From an uncultured Bacilli bacterium (GTDB lineage: Bacteria > Bacillota_I > Bacilli_A > RF39 > UBA660), in NCBI GenBank assembly GCA_910580185.1, contig CAJTWC010000008.1:24494-88493 (forward strand): a stretch of DNA of 64,000 bases, in the 5' to 3' direction. A program made the translations under genes and the position numbers. Position 1 is the first letter of the stretch, and every line of letters starts with the position of its first letter. Below, piece by piece: positions 33,278 through 41,970 of the stretch. The notes beneath the pieces were generated by a model. That model was not told where the DNA came from. It made no database searches and saw nothing but the letters and a program-made list of their open reading frames with translations.

Positions 33278-34252
33278 ATGAAAGAAAAAAGAAACCTGCT
33301 TAAAATAGCATCGTTATTAGAAATAATTTACGTAATAATAAATGCTATATATTATTTATTGTCGAACAAACAAAACGAAGAAATTATGGCAAATTTATTT
33401 TTTTCTTTCATGAATTTAATAATTGCATTTCTTCTTTTTAAGGAATCTAAAAAAGAAACTAACTTTTTAAAGAAAAACAAAATGATTATAATTTTTTGCT
33501 CTATATGGTTATTAATGGATTCAATCATCCCAGGAATATTAGGCTTATTATTTATAAATAGTATATCTGATAAAAAGAATAATAGTTTACCAGAAAATGA
33601 ATACTTAAACAAAAAAGGGGATGTACTAAACTCTATTTTTCTTATCTTTTTATTTATTATAATAATGTTTATATTGCCATTATTTAATTTTTCAAAACAT
33701 ATACCAGTATATTTTATATACATAGTAATATTTTTACTAGTAATTGCATTAAACTTTAAACGTTTAAAAAACGATTTAAAACTATTTGTTGGTAACTTTA
33801 AATTATATTTACCATTTATTATAAAAAGATATTTTATAATGCTAGGAGTTATGGTAATAGTAGCGCTGCCAATAGCTTTTTTAAACAAAGGTGAAGTATC
33901 GTCAAATCAGCAAATGCTAAATAATATGTTTCAAAAATTACCATTAGTATCACTTGTATTATCTACGGTATATGCTCCATTTGTCGAAGAAAATATATTT
34001 AGATTATCATTATCGAGAATAATAAAAAATAAAAGTTTATTTATTATAATAAGTGGATTTCTATTTGGCACACTTCATATGATAGATAAATTTACTTCTG
34101 TTTGGGATTTACTATATATTTTTCAGTATTCTGCATTAGGAATATGTCTAGCTAAAGCATACGTTGATTCTAAAAATATTTTTGTTTCAATAAGCATGCA
34201 CTTTATTCAAAACTTTTTAGCAGCAATGTTAATTTTGTTATTATATTTATAA
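33278..34252 (+). CDS. CPBP family intramembrane protease
   Basis: A 324-residue protein with about eight membrane segments. The CPBP catalytic motifs are intact: PFVEENIFR (EExxxR) and FLFGTLHM (FxxxH), with the late HFIQNFLA motif. CPBP proteins include CAAX prenyl proteases and bacteriocin self-immunity proteins; this one is a candidate for the latter because the bacteriocin locus lies 2 kb upstream, but other genes lie between. Start at 33278 behind AGGAGG. lspA follows 10 bp downstream, so they may be co-transcribed. Confidence 0.88.
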   Translation: MKEKRNLLKIASLLEIIYVIINAIYYLLSNKQNEEIMANLFFSFMNLIIAFLLFKESKKETNFLKKNKMIIIFCSIWLLMDSIIPGILGLLFINSISDKKNNSLPENEYLNKKGDVLNSIFLIFLFIIIMFILPLFNFSKHIPVYFIYIVIFLLVIALNFKRLKNDLKLFVGNFKLYLPFIIKRYFIMLGVMVIVALPIAFLNKGEVSSNQQMLNNMFQKLPLVSLVLSTVYAPFVEENIFRLSLSRIIKNKSLFIIISGFLFGTLHMIDKFTSVWDLLYIFQYSALGICLAKAYVDSKNIFVSISMHFIQNFLAAMLILLLYL

Positions 34253-34262
34253 GGAGTTTATA

Positions 34263-34727
34263 ATGAAAAAGAAAATTATAATGATATCTTTATTTACTTT
34301 GATGTTAGATCAGTTGATAAAGATAGTTATATCAACTAATTTGCCTAATATTACGGTTATCCATAATTTTTTTTCACTAGTTTATGCTGAAAATACTGGA
34401 GTAGCTTTTAGTATGTTATCTGGAAATAGATTATTTATAATATTAATAACTATTTTATTATTAGGAGTTTTAATATATATGTTAGAAAAGGAATATGTAA
34501 ATAGTAAACAAAAATCAAAACTGGTTGTTTTAAGCTATGGATTTTTATTTGGTGGTATTACTGGCAATTTATTAGATAGAATAATAAGAGGTGTTGTAAT
34601 AGATTATGTTTCTCTTAACATATTCGGTTATCATTTACCAATTTTTAACTTAGCTGATTTATTTATAACTTTTGGAGTAATATTATTAATAATTAAAACA
34701 TTAAAAGAGGATAAAAAGCATTGTTAA
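34263..34727 (+). CDS. lspA: Lipoprotein signal peptidase (signal peptidase II)
   Basis: A 154-residue four-helix membrane aspartic protease that removes signal peptides of lipoproteins. N-terminal DQLIK is typical. The conserved ENTGVAFSML, GGITGNLLDR with the first catalytic Asp region, VIDYVSL and FNLADLFI with the second catalytic Asp are all present. RBS AAGGAG. Length matches the family. A terminator overlaps its end. Confidence 0.95.
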   Translation: MKKKIIMISLFTLMLDQLIKIVISTNLPNITVIHNFFSLVYAENTGVAFSMLSGNRLFIILITILLLGVLIYMLEKEYVNSKQKSKLVVLSYGFLFGGITGNLLDRIIRGVVIDYVSLNIFGYHLPIFNLADLFITFGVILLIIKTLKEDKKHC

Positions 34728-34740
34728 GATGCTTTTTATT
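34714..34740 (+). terminator. Terminator of lspA
   Basis: AAAAAGCAT (34714-34722), 7-nt loop including the stop, ATGCTTTTT (34730-34738). Confidence 0.88.
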
Positions 34741-34816
34741 TTGGTCATCAGTTATATATGAAATTTGAAAGCTTTTTTTGTTTTTGATAACATATGTGTG
34801 CAAAAGAAGGCAAATT

Positions 34817-35521
34817 ATGAATAAATATGAAGAACAATATAAAGTAATAGAGAAAAAAAGCCACGATAAGGAATCATCAAAGACAAAAATTTCCGGATTG
34901 GATAAAAGGGGCGATACTTCCTAATTTAAATACTTCCTATATAATAAAAGAAGGCTTGATTGAATTAGCTTATTTAACCTATGGTGAAAATGTTGAAAAA
35001 CAAAGAAAGCTTATGAATTCGCTGGTGATGGCTGGTTTTGTTAAGAATATAAAATATGATAATAATCAAAAAAATATATAATCATAACCAATAATGATAA
35101 AGAATATACGATTGGTCCTGCAATTGAAGATAATAGGGAAATTGCTCTTAATTGTAATGGACATTGTCATTCATATACAAAAGATATGTTAAAGCAAGCA
35201 ATTGAAAATACTAATTCTTATATTGATATTTTTGGTTGCTGTATTTTATATTATGATTTATTTAATAATCCTCATTATCACTCATATATAGTTCGAGATA
35301 ATGATAATATGATTTTTGACTTCGCCCATAATATAACAACAAGTGTAGATCTATATAATAATGAATTTGAATATAATATTCTTTTAAAAGAGAAAGCTTC
35401 AAAGATATTGATAGGAATAGAAAAATTAAGAGCTATAGATAGCGAATTTGACAAATCGGAAATTAAAAATGAATTTTTGAAATATGCATTGCATAGTCAA
35501 ATAACGAGAAAAAATAGGTAA
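34817..35521 (+). pseudogene. Unknown protein broken by two compensating frameshifts
   Basis: Reading ATG 34817 gives 36 codons to TAA. A +1 shift at the A7 run of GAGAAAAAAAGCC (about 34848-34860) opens a long frame (RQKFPDWIKGAILPNLNTSY, ELAYLTYGENVEKQRKLMNS) to about 35081; a -1 shift at a second A7 run (CAAAAAAATATA, about 35068-35085) joins the third part, which runs to TAG at 35519-35521 (ITNNDKEYTIGPAIEDNRE, CNGHCHSYTKDM, YHSYIVRDNDNMIFDFAHN). Joined length about 235 residues. The Cys-His, HSYIV and DFAHN order loosely resembles papain-like peptidases, but this is weak. Possible decay or read errors in both A runs. Confidence 0.5.
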
Positions 35522-35597
35522 TTAGAATAATACTTTTATATGTTTTTGTCCTTTATTATTAAGTATGCTATAATATTATCAGTAAAGAGGAATTGAT

Positions 35598-36500
35598 ATG
35601 AAATATGAAATAATGGAAGAAAATGATTTAATTAGAATTGATAAATTTTTAATTGATAAATTAGATTTATCTAGAAGTAAGGTTCAAGAAATGATTAAAC
35701 AAAACCTTGTTTTAGTAAATGGTAAGGCAACTAAAAATAGTTATGTATTAAAATTAAATGATATGATAAAGATAGTAGGAGAATTAAAGGAAGAAACTGA
35801 TGCAATGCCTGAAAAAATGGATTTGGACATAGTATATGAAGATGATGATTTAATGGTTATTAATAAACCTTCAGGTCTTGTTGTTCATCCTTCTAGTGGG
35901 CATTTTAGTGGTACGCTTGTTAACGGGTTACTTGCATATACTAATAATTTAAGTACTACTAATGGATATATAAGGCCTGGAATAGTGCATAGAATAGATA
36001 AGGACACGTCAGGATTACTTGTTGTTGCTAAAAACAATAAAGCTCATGAAAAGCTTGCTGTGCAATTAAAAGATAAAACTTTATCTAGAATATATGTAGC
36101 ACTTGTTCATGGTAAGATTAATCATGATACTGGAACTATTGATGCACCGATTGGCAGGGATTTAAATGATCGAAAAAAAATGTGTGTTACAGAAGAAAAT
36201 AGTAAGGAAGCTATTACTCATTTCAAAGTTTTAGAAAGATTTAATAATGCTACATTAATAGAGTGTAAATTAGAAACAGGAAGAACTCACCAAATAAGAG
36301 TTCATATGAATTACATAGATCATCCTATAGTAAATGATCCAGTGTACGGTTATAAACGTAAGACAACGTCTTTTGGCCAAATGTTACATGCAAAAGAAAT
36401 AGGATTTATTCATCCTACTACTGGTAAAAGCATGACTTTTAAGTGTGAACCACCTAAGGAATTTAATGATATAGTAGAAATGTATAGAAATGAAAAATAA
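35598..36500 (+). CDS. rluD: RluA-family pseudouridine synthase (RluD-like)
   Basis: A 300-residue protein with an N-terminal S4 RNA-binding domain (residues about 13-70: RIDKFLIDKLDLSRSKVQEM) and the RluA catalytic domain; catalytic Asp in HRIDKDTSGLLVVAKN, with later ETGRTHQIRVH. It isomerises U to pseudouridine, in RluD of helix 69 of 23S rRNA. RBS AGAGG. The more common lspA-rluD neighbourhood is conserved here except for the broken gene between them. Confidence 0.92.
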   Translation: MKYEIMEENDLIRIDKFLIDKLDLSRSKVQEMIKQNLVLVNGKATKNSYVLKLNDMIKIVGELKEETDAMPEKMDLDIVYEDDDLMVINKPSGLVVHPSSGHFSGTLVNGLLAYTNNLSTTNGYIRPGIVHRIDKDTSGLLVVAKNNKAHEKLAVQLKDKTLSRIYVALVHGKINHDTGTIDAPIGRDLNDRKKMCVTEENSKEAITHFKVLERFNNATLIECKLETGRTHQIRVHMNYIDHPIVNDPVYGYKRKTTSFGQMLHAKEIGFIHPTTGKSMTFKCEPPKEFNDIVEMYRNEK

Positions 36501-36505
36501 ATCAG

Positions 36506-36533
36506 GCTGGTATTTTCAAATACTAGCTTTTTT
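36506..36533 (+). terminator. Terminator after the pseudouridine synthase gene
   Basis: GCTGGTATTT (36506-36515), loop TC, AAATACTAGC (36518-36527), T6. Confidence 0.88.
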
Positions 36534-36573
36534 GTTATAATAAATATGTTAAAAAAATTAATAGGAGGGTTAT

Positions 36574-37707
36574 ATGGTAACTAGTGAAGAACGTGACTTA
36601 TTAGTTATGAAATTTTTACATTATTTTATAACTGAGAAAAATTATAATCCGGTTATTGTTCATGGTATTCAAAATGAGATATGGTTAGAAAACATGGATA
36701 GTGAATATAGAATTGTAAGATTGGTTTTAGGATATATACATAATAAAGAGCAATTAGATTTTGATAATTTTAAAGTTGGAAGAATGACAAGGCAAATCAA
36801 GTTAAAGACTTTTACTTTAAAAATGAAAGTTATGACTTTTTATTTGGATATTAATGAAGACATAGAATTAGAAAGCACTAAAAATAATTTGATGATTAAG
36901 GCTAATACTAAAGATGATATTAAAGGAAATGAATATTTAAAAAAGTCTTTCCCTGATATCAATGAAAAGTTGGTATTTACTGAAGAAGGTGCTAAGCTAT
37001 ACGAAAAAATAAATAGTGATATATTAAGGAGAAATTTAGATCAAACAGAAAAAATCAACGATTTATTTAGAACAAAAAAACCTATTGTTACCAATGTATT
37101 AATAGGGATAATGATTTTCATATTCGTATTTATGTACGTATTTGGAAATGGTTCAACTGATACTTATACATTATTTAAGTTTGGTGGGTTAGTTAAAGAT
37201 GGATCTTTCTTAAGAATAATTAGTAGTATGTTTTTACACATTGGATTTATCCATTTAATTATGAATATGTATTCACTTTCAATATTAGGAAAACAAACAG
37301 AAACTTTTTACGGACATTTTAAGACTTTAATAATTTTTATTTTTAGTGGTATTGTTGGAAATCTACTTTCGTTAATACTTATGGATACTAAAACGATTTC
37401 GGCAGGAGCATCAGGCGCTATATTTGGTCTTATGGGAGCGATTTTATATTTTTCTTTAAATCAAAGAACATATATGGGAGAAGCATTGAAAAGGGAGATA
37501 CTTCCAGTAATAATTTTAAATTTGGTTTTTAGTTTTATGATTCCATCAATTAATATATATGCTCATATAGGTGGTTTAGTTGGCGGTATGATTATATCAA
37601 ATGCACTTGGAATAAAGTATAAGTCTTCGAAGTTTGAAAAGGTAAATGGTTTTATTGCGTCAGCGATATTAATTGGCGTTCTTATCTTTTTAGCTTATTT
37701 TATGTAA
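36574..37707 (+). CDS. Rhomboid intramembrane serine protease (GluP-like)
   Basis: A 377-residue protein with a cytoplasmic N-terminal part of about 170 residues and a six- or seven-helix rhomboid domain: FLHIGFIHLIMNMYSL with the HxxxN element, GASGAIFGLMG with the catalytic Ser, and YAHIGGLVGG with the catalytic His. The layout resembles B. subtilis GluP (YqgP). It cleaves membrane proteins within helices. RBS AGGAGGG. Substrates unknown. Confidence 0.93.
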   Translation: MVTSEERDLLVMKFLHYFITEKNYNPVIVHGIQNEIWLENMDSEYRIVRLVLGYIHNKEQLDFDNFKVGRMTRQIKLKTFTLKMKVMTFYLDINEDIELESTKNNLMIKANTKDDIKGNEYLKKSFPDINEKLVFTEEGAKLYEKINSDILRRNLDQTEKINDLFRTKKPIVTNVLIGIMIFIFVFMYVFGNGSTDTYTLFKFGGLVKDGSFLRIISSMFLHIGFIHLIMNMYSLSILGKQTETFYGHFKTLIIFIFSGIVGNLLSLILMDTKTISAGASGAIFGLMGAILYFSLNQRTYMGEALKREILPVIILNLVFSFMIPSINIYAHIGGLVGGMIISNALGIKYKSSKFEKVNGFIASAILIGVLIFLAYFM

Positions 37708-37720
37708 AGGAAAATAATTT

Positions 37721-38944
37721 ATGATAGTATTTAGAATAATTAGTTTAATATTTATATTTATAGGTCTTATAATGATTTTTATAACAAAGATTCTTTCACA
37801 AAAAAACAATAATGTGCCAAGTAAGAAAAATAGTGGGCATGATTTTTGCTTTCTTATTCCGGCTAGGTATGAATCTAAAGTTATTGAAGGACTTCTTGTA
37901 AGTATAAAGAATCAAACGGTTAAAGTAGATATGAAAGATGTGTACGTAATAGTTGAATCTCGTGAGGACGAAACCGTTAACATATGTAAAAAGTATGGAG
38001 CGACGGTTGTTTTAAGAAAACATTTGAATCTACAAAGAAAAGGATATGCATTAGATGAGGCGGTTAAATTTATTTTAAATAAGAATAAACATTATGATGC
38101 ATATTTCATATTTGATGCTGATAATATACTTGATAAAAATTATATAAAGAATATGATACCAGTATTTAATAAGGGTTATGATTTAGCATCTGGTTATAGA
38201 AATTGTAAAAATGGTAATGAAAGTGTTATTGCTGCCTGCTCAGCACTAACTTTTTCACTTGTTAATACGGTGTTTAATGATAAGAAAAATAAAGAAACAA
38301 AAAATATAACTTTTTCTGGTACGGGTTTTTACATAAGAGGGGATTTAATTGAAGAATGGGGTGGTTATCCATTTCACTCTTTAACCGAAGATTATGAACT
38401 AAGTTCATATGCTACTTTAAATAATTTAACTACGTATTATAATATAAAATCGGTTTTTTATGATGAACAGCCACTTAGGTTTAAAGATACTATAAATCAA
38501 CGTGTAAGATGGATAAGAGGTTATTTTGATGTAAGAAAAATGTATACGAAAAAAATCTATAAATCTTTGGATAAGAATGATCCTAATAATGGTTCTAAAA
38601 TGGACGAATCGGTTGGTATAATACCATTTATTTTTATGGTTGTGGGCCTTGTTGTTTGGTTTTTGTCATTAGTATTTTTTACATCATATAATTTATTTAT
38701 TAACGATAATGTATGGAAATTACATCTTTTAGAACTTATTATTTTCTTATTAATTGTATATGTAACAATGGTTGTGATGACATTTGTTATTCTTATGTTA
38801 GAGGGAAAAAAACTTGACTTAAACCTTAAATCAAGAATGAAGGTAATGATTATAAATCCAATATTTATGATTAGTTACGTTCCTTGCGCAATTAAGGCAT
38901 TAAGTTCTAAAGAAGTAAAGTGGACAAGAGTGAATCACGGATAA
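37721..38944 (+). CDS. Family 2 glycosyltransferase, membrane-bound
   Basis: A 407-residue inverting GT2: N-terminal membrane helix, nucleotide-binding start FLIPARYESKV, FIFDADNIL with the Asp-x-Asp metal motif, TEDYELSS with the catalytic acid, and QRVRWIRG (QxxRW), seen in processive GT2 enzymes such as cellulose or hyaluronan synthases. Three C-terminal membrane helices. It likely extends a cell-surface polysaccharide or modifies a lipid-linked sugar. The rhomboid gene lies 13 bp upstream. Product unknown. Confidence 0.85.
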   Translation: MIVFRIISLIFIFIGLIMIFITKILSQKNNNVPSKKNSGHDFCFLIPARYESKVIEGLLVSIKNQTVKVDMKDVYVIVESREDETVNICKKYGATVVLRKHLNLQRKGYALDEAVKFILNKNKHYDAYFIFDADNILDKNYIKNMIPVFNKGYDLASGYRNCKNGNESVIAACSALTFSLVNTVFNDKKNKETKNITFSGTGFYIRGDLIEEWGGYPFHSLTEDYELSSYATLNNLTTYYNIKSVFYDEQPLRFKDTINQRVRWIRGYFDVRKMYTKKIYKSLDKNDPNNGSKMDESVGIIPFIFMVVGLVVWFLSLVFFTSYNLFINDNVWKLHLLELIIFLLIVYVTMVVMTFVILMLEGKKLDLNLKSRMKVMIINPIFMISYVPCAIKALSSKEVKWTRVNHG

Positions 38945-38980
38945 ATTAGATAAAATAGAAGAAACCAAAAGGTAATAATA

Positions 38981-39023
38981 AAAAATATTAAAAGACTAAG
39001 TTGATTAGTCTTTTAATATTTTT
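38981..39023. terminator. Long bidirectional terminator
   Basis: AAAAATATTAAAAGACTAA (38981-38999) pairs perfectly with TTAGTCTTTTAATATTTTT (39005-39023), a 19-bp stem. It ends both the GT2 gene and rnhC. Confidence 0.95.
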
Positions 39024-39943
39024 TCAGTGTTTTTAAAATTAAGTTTTGCGATTTTATTTAATATATCTTTACCTTTTTCTTTAACTAGGTTTTTACCAAA
39101 TTCATCAACTAAAACCCCAGCACCTTTAGGTACTTGTTTTCCAACCATTTTAGATATTTTTTCCATTTCTTTGATAAATATATATCTACTAATTAAAGAA
39201 CCACATGCAACTGATAGACATTTATCTTCTGCTTTTGTTGTAAAATCAATTCGTCTAAATACATTATTAGATTCTTTTAGGTATCCAAAATAATTTTTAG
39301 GATAACAAAATTGGTCAACCACAACTTTATCATAATTATAATTATCCTTTTTCATTAAAGAAAGTAGGGCTTTATTATGTAAGATTGCTTTTATTTTATT
39401 CATGTTATATTCTGGATGTTTATTATATTCTTCATTTGAATATACCAAGGTTTCATATGGTATTTTTTTTATTATCTTTGGTACTATTTCTAATATTTTA
39501 GAATCAGTTAACTTTTTAGAATCTCTAACGCCAAGTTCTTCTAAGAACTCAATGTTATCTTTTGAAACGAAAGCAGCGGTAACTACTACTGGTCCAAAGT
39601 AATCTCCAGTACCAACTTCATCAGAACCAATTGAATTAATATAATAATATTTTTTTCTTTCTTCGTAAAGTTCTTTTTCGTCTTTCTTATCTTTTTCCTT
39701 CTTTTTAGATTCTTCGGGTGCCTTACCATTTAAATGTATTTCCATATCTTTCCACATATTTGCATCAACGTCGGCGGATATTCCTTGAAACATAACTTTT
39801 CTTGATTCGTAAAGGGTAATTATTGTTCCACCTTCTTCCGCTTGAAATATAGCATATGGAGGAGTTTTATCTCTTTTTTTATCTTCGTAATATTTAATCA
39901 TTTCATTTTTTGTATTATCACTTACTTTGAATACTACTACCAT
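39005..39943 (-). CDS. rnhC: Ribonuclease HIII
   Basis: A 312-residue enzyme that cuts RNA in RNA-DNA hybrids. N-terminal TBP-like substrate-binding domain (residues about 1-90) and a C-terminal RNase H type 2 fold: SIGSDEVGTGDYFGPVVVTA with the DEVGTG catalytic motif, and VVDQF and VDEFGK near later acidic positions. RNase HIII replaces or joins HII in many Bacilli. RBS AAGGAAGTG. Solitary on the - strand. Confidence 0.94.
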   Translation of the reverse strand: MVVVFKVSDNTKNEMIKYYEDKKRDKTPPYAIFQAEEGGTIITLYESRKVMFQGISADVDANMWKDMEIHLNGKAPEESKKKEKDKKDEKELYEERKKYYYINSIGSDEVGTGDYFGPVVVTAAFVSKDNIEFLEELGVRDSKKLTDSKILEIVPKIIKKIPYETLVYSNEEYNKHPEYNMNKIKAILHNKALLSLMKKDNYNYDKVVVDQFCYPKNYFGYLKESNNVFRRIDFTTKAEDKCLSVACGSLISRYIFIKEMEKISKMVGKQVPKGAGVLVDEFGKNLVKEKGKDILNKIAKLNFKNTEKILKD

Positions 39944-40083
39944 AAATTCACTTCCTTTTTATTTATTTTAACATAAATGTATTTCATTTAAAACAACATA
40001 GACAATTGAATGTAAAGAACAGATTGATAGGTATATTTTTAATAAAAAATATTATATAATAAAAAAAGATAAGGAGAATAGAT

Positions 40084-40779
40084 ATGGGAGTAATAGATAT
40101 AGTTTTGGTTTTAGTATTTTTATATGGAATATATTCAGGTTTTCAAAGTGGATTTTTAAAAATGTTTAGTAATTTCATTATATTATTAATAACAACATTA
40201 ATTGCTGGAAAATTAAGTGATATTATGTTTGGCTTATTATATAACGTTTTTCCTTTCTTTAATTTTTCAGGTAAAACAGAAGGATTAAAAGCGTTAAATA
40301 TAATAGTTTGGAAACTTGTTTTATACATACTTATTTTTGCGGTTATTTTAACTTTAATTAAAAGTGTTCTAACAAAGTTTAAAATAAAGGAAAAGATAAA
40401 TGACAGTATGATAAACGTAAATATTATAGGTAAGATATTTGGTTCTATTTTATCTATTCCTTTGGTTTTTACTTTGGTTTTTAATGCTATTTTAATATTG
40501 TTAATACCTTTTCTTAATTTTAGACTTTTAACTGATTCTAAGGTAGCTAACATAATTATGACTAAAACGCCTATTTTAGCAAATGCTAATAGAAATTTAT
40601 ATAATAATCAAACTTTTATAATTAATAGAATTAATAAAAAAGATAATACTATTAAAGGTTATAAAAAATTAAATAAAGATATAGTAGATAATATGCTTGA
40701 TACAAATTTAGTGTCTAAAGAAATTATTGAAACTTTAGAAGATGGTAATAAATTATTAGGCACAAGAAATAAAAAATAG
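40084..40779 (+). CDS. cvpA: CvpA family membrane protein
   Basis: A 231-residue protein with four membrane helices: IDIVLVLVFLYGIYSGFQSG is the CvpA hallmark (helix 1 with a YxGFxxGF-like segment), followed by helices at about 25-45, 70-95 and 120-145. The C-terminal 80 residues are a soluble, charged extension. CvpA is required for colicin V production in E. coli and has a still unclear role in membrane or cell-wall processes. RBS AAGGAG. The next gene (pilin-like) starts 11 bp downstream. Confidence 0.8.
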   Translation: MGVIDIVLVLVFLYGIYSGFQSGFLKMFSNFIILLITTLIAGKLSDIMFGLLYNVFPFFNFSGKTEGLKALNIIVWKLVLYILIFAVILTLIKSVLTKFKIKEKINDSMINVNIIGKIFGSILSIPLVFTLVFNAILILLIPFLNFRLLTDSKVANIIMTKTPILANANRNLYNNQTFIINRINKKDNTIKGYKKLNKDIVDNMLDTNLVSKEIIETLEDGNKLLGTRNKK

Positions 40780-40790
40780 GAGGTAATATA

Positions 40791-41300
40791 ATGAAAAACA
40801 AAAAAGGTTATACTTTAGTTGAATTATTAGCAGTTGTAATAATATTAGGAATATTATCATCCATAACAGCAATAGCAGTAATTAACGTAAAGAAAAAACA
40901 GGATGTTAACAATTTTAGAAATGAGATAAGTGGTATTTTAACAGGTGCTAAAAGGTATGAAACAGAGTATCCCGGTGCAATGACATCATCTGGCGTGAAG
41001 CTAAGCGATTTAGTAAATGATGGTTATACTAATGCTGATGATTATAAAAAATATGCAGAATGCGAAGGTTGTAATGATGATACTAAAGAAACATCTGGTA
41101 AAGCACATTTGATTCATTATGAACAATGTCCTGATAATATTAAAAGAAAATTTTATATAAAATTAAATGGGGTTGAATATAATGATTGCGGATGTGAGCA
41201 GCAAGTGGCGTCTTTGAATAAATCAAAAAAACTATGCGCTATTAAAAATGGTAGTGAAGTTGAGGCTGATGCTGAGATAAAAACTTATTTAAAAAAATAA
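40791..41300 (+). CDS. Second type IV pilin-like protein
   Basis: A 169-residue protein with leader MKNKK, cleavage motif G|YTLVELLAVV with Glu at +5 and a hydrophobic helix to about residue 32. The extracellular part has seven Cys, including ECEGC and CGC pairs, indicating disulfide bonds or metal binding. The SD is AGGAGG. It shares the first 20 residues of design with the gene at 302 but not the remainder. No assembly genes are adjacent; it is co-transcribed with cvpA. Confidence 0.85.
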   Translation: MKNKKGYTLVELLAVVIILGILSSITAIAVINVKKKQDVNNFRNEISGILTGAKRYETEYPGAMTSSGVKLSDLVNDGYTNADDYKKYAECEGCNDDTKETSGKAHLIHYEQCPDNIKRKFYIKLNGVEYNDCGCEQQVASLNKSKKLCAIKNGSEVEADAEIKTYLKK

Positions 41301-41339
41301 AAAAGAAATCAATTTTATTATATTATTGGTTTCTTTTTT
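41299..41339. terminator. Terminator between the pilin-like gene and yigZ
   Basis: AAAAAAGAAATCAA (41299-41312) with TTGGTTTCTTTTTT (41326-41339); works for both strands. Confidence 0.85.
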
Positions 41340-41881
41340 ATTATAAACGAATCGATGTTATTAGGATAGTTATCTTCTTCATATATGAATTCGTAGATTA
41401 CGTTATAATCAAATTCTTTATAAGTTATTTTATAATCTTTTAAATAATAATTAATATTATCAATATCCGTATAATTAAATTCAATTCTAACCTTATATTT
41501 CTTTAAAATGGGTATTATAGTTCCTTTATTTATCGCTTCACTAACAGAATTTGTATATGCTCTAACAAGTCCTCCAGCGCCTAATTTAACGCCACCAAAG
41601 TATCTTATAACTACTGCTAGCACGTTATCTAGCTTTTTATTTTCTAAAACATTTAGCATTGGCATACCAGCGGTATGAGAAGGCTCCCCATCGTCGTTAA
41701 AACGTTTTATATTTCCAAGTATATATGAATAACAGTAGTGTGTAGCATCTTTATATTCTTTTTTTATACTATCTAAAATGTCTTTGACTTCTTCTTCAGT
41801 ATTAACTTTATAAATATAAGTTATGAATCTAGATTTATTAATTATTATTTCATTATTTATTTTTTCTTTTATCGTATACAT
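41318..41881 (-). CDS. yigZ: YigZ/IMPACT family protein (UPF0029)
   Basis: A 187-residue protein with the UPF0029 domain: NKSRFITYIYKVNTEEEVKD, KDATHYCYSYILG, FNDDGEPSHTAGMPML, VVIRYFGGVKLGAGGLVRAY, and a C-terminal ferredoxin-like half (EFNYTDIDNINYYLKDY). The family (YigZ/YvyE) is widely conserved and of uncertain function. RBS GGTGAT. Solitary, divergent from the murE gene. Confidence 0.93.
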   Translation of the reverse strand: MYTIKEKINNEIIINKSRFITYIYKVNTEEEVKDILDSIKKEYKDATHYCYSYILGNIKRFNDDGEPSHTAGMPMLNVLENKKLDNVLAVVIRYFGGVKLGAGGLVRAYTNSVSEAINKGTIIPILKKYKVRIEFNYTDIDNINYYLKDYKITYKEFDYNVIYEFIYEEDNYPNNIDSFIIKKKPII

Positions 41882-41970
41882 GTAAAATCACCAATTTAAT
41901 TATAAATGATTATTGATGGTTTTTCAAATATATTATATAATGTTAGTGGATAGAAAAATGGTGATTATAA

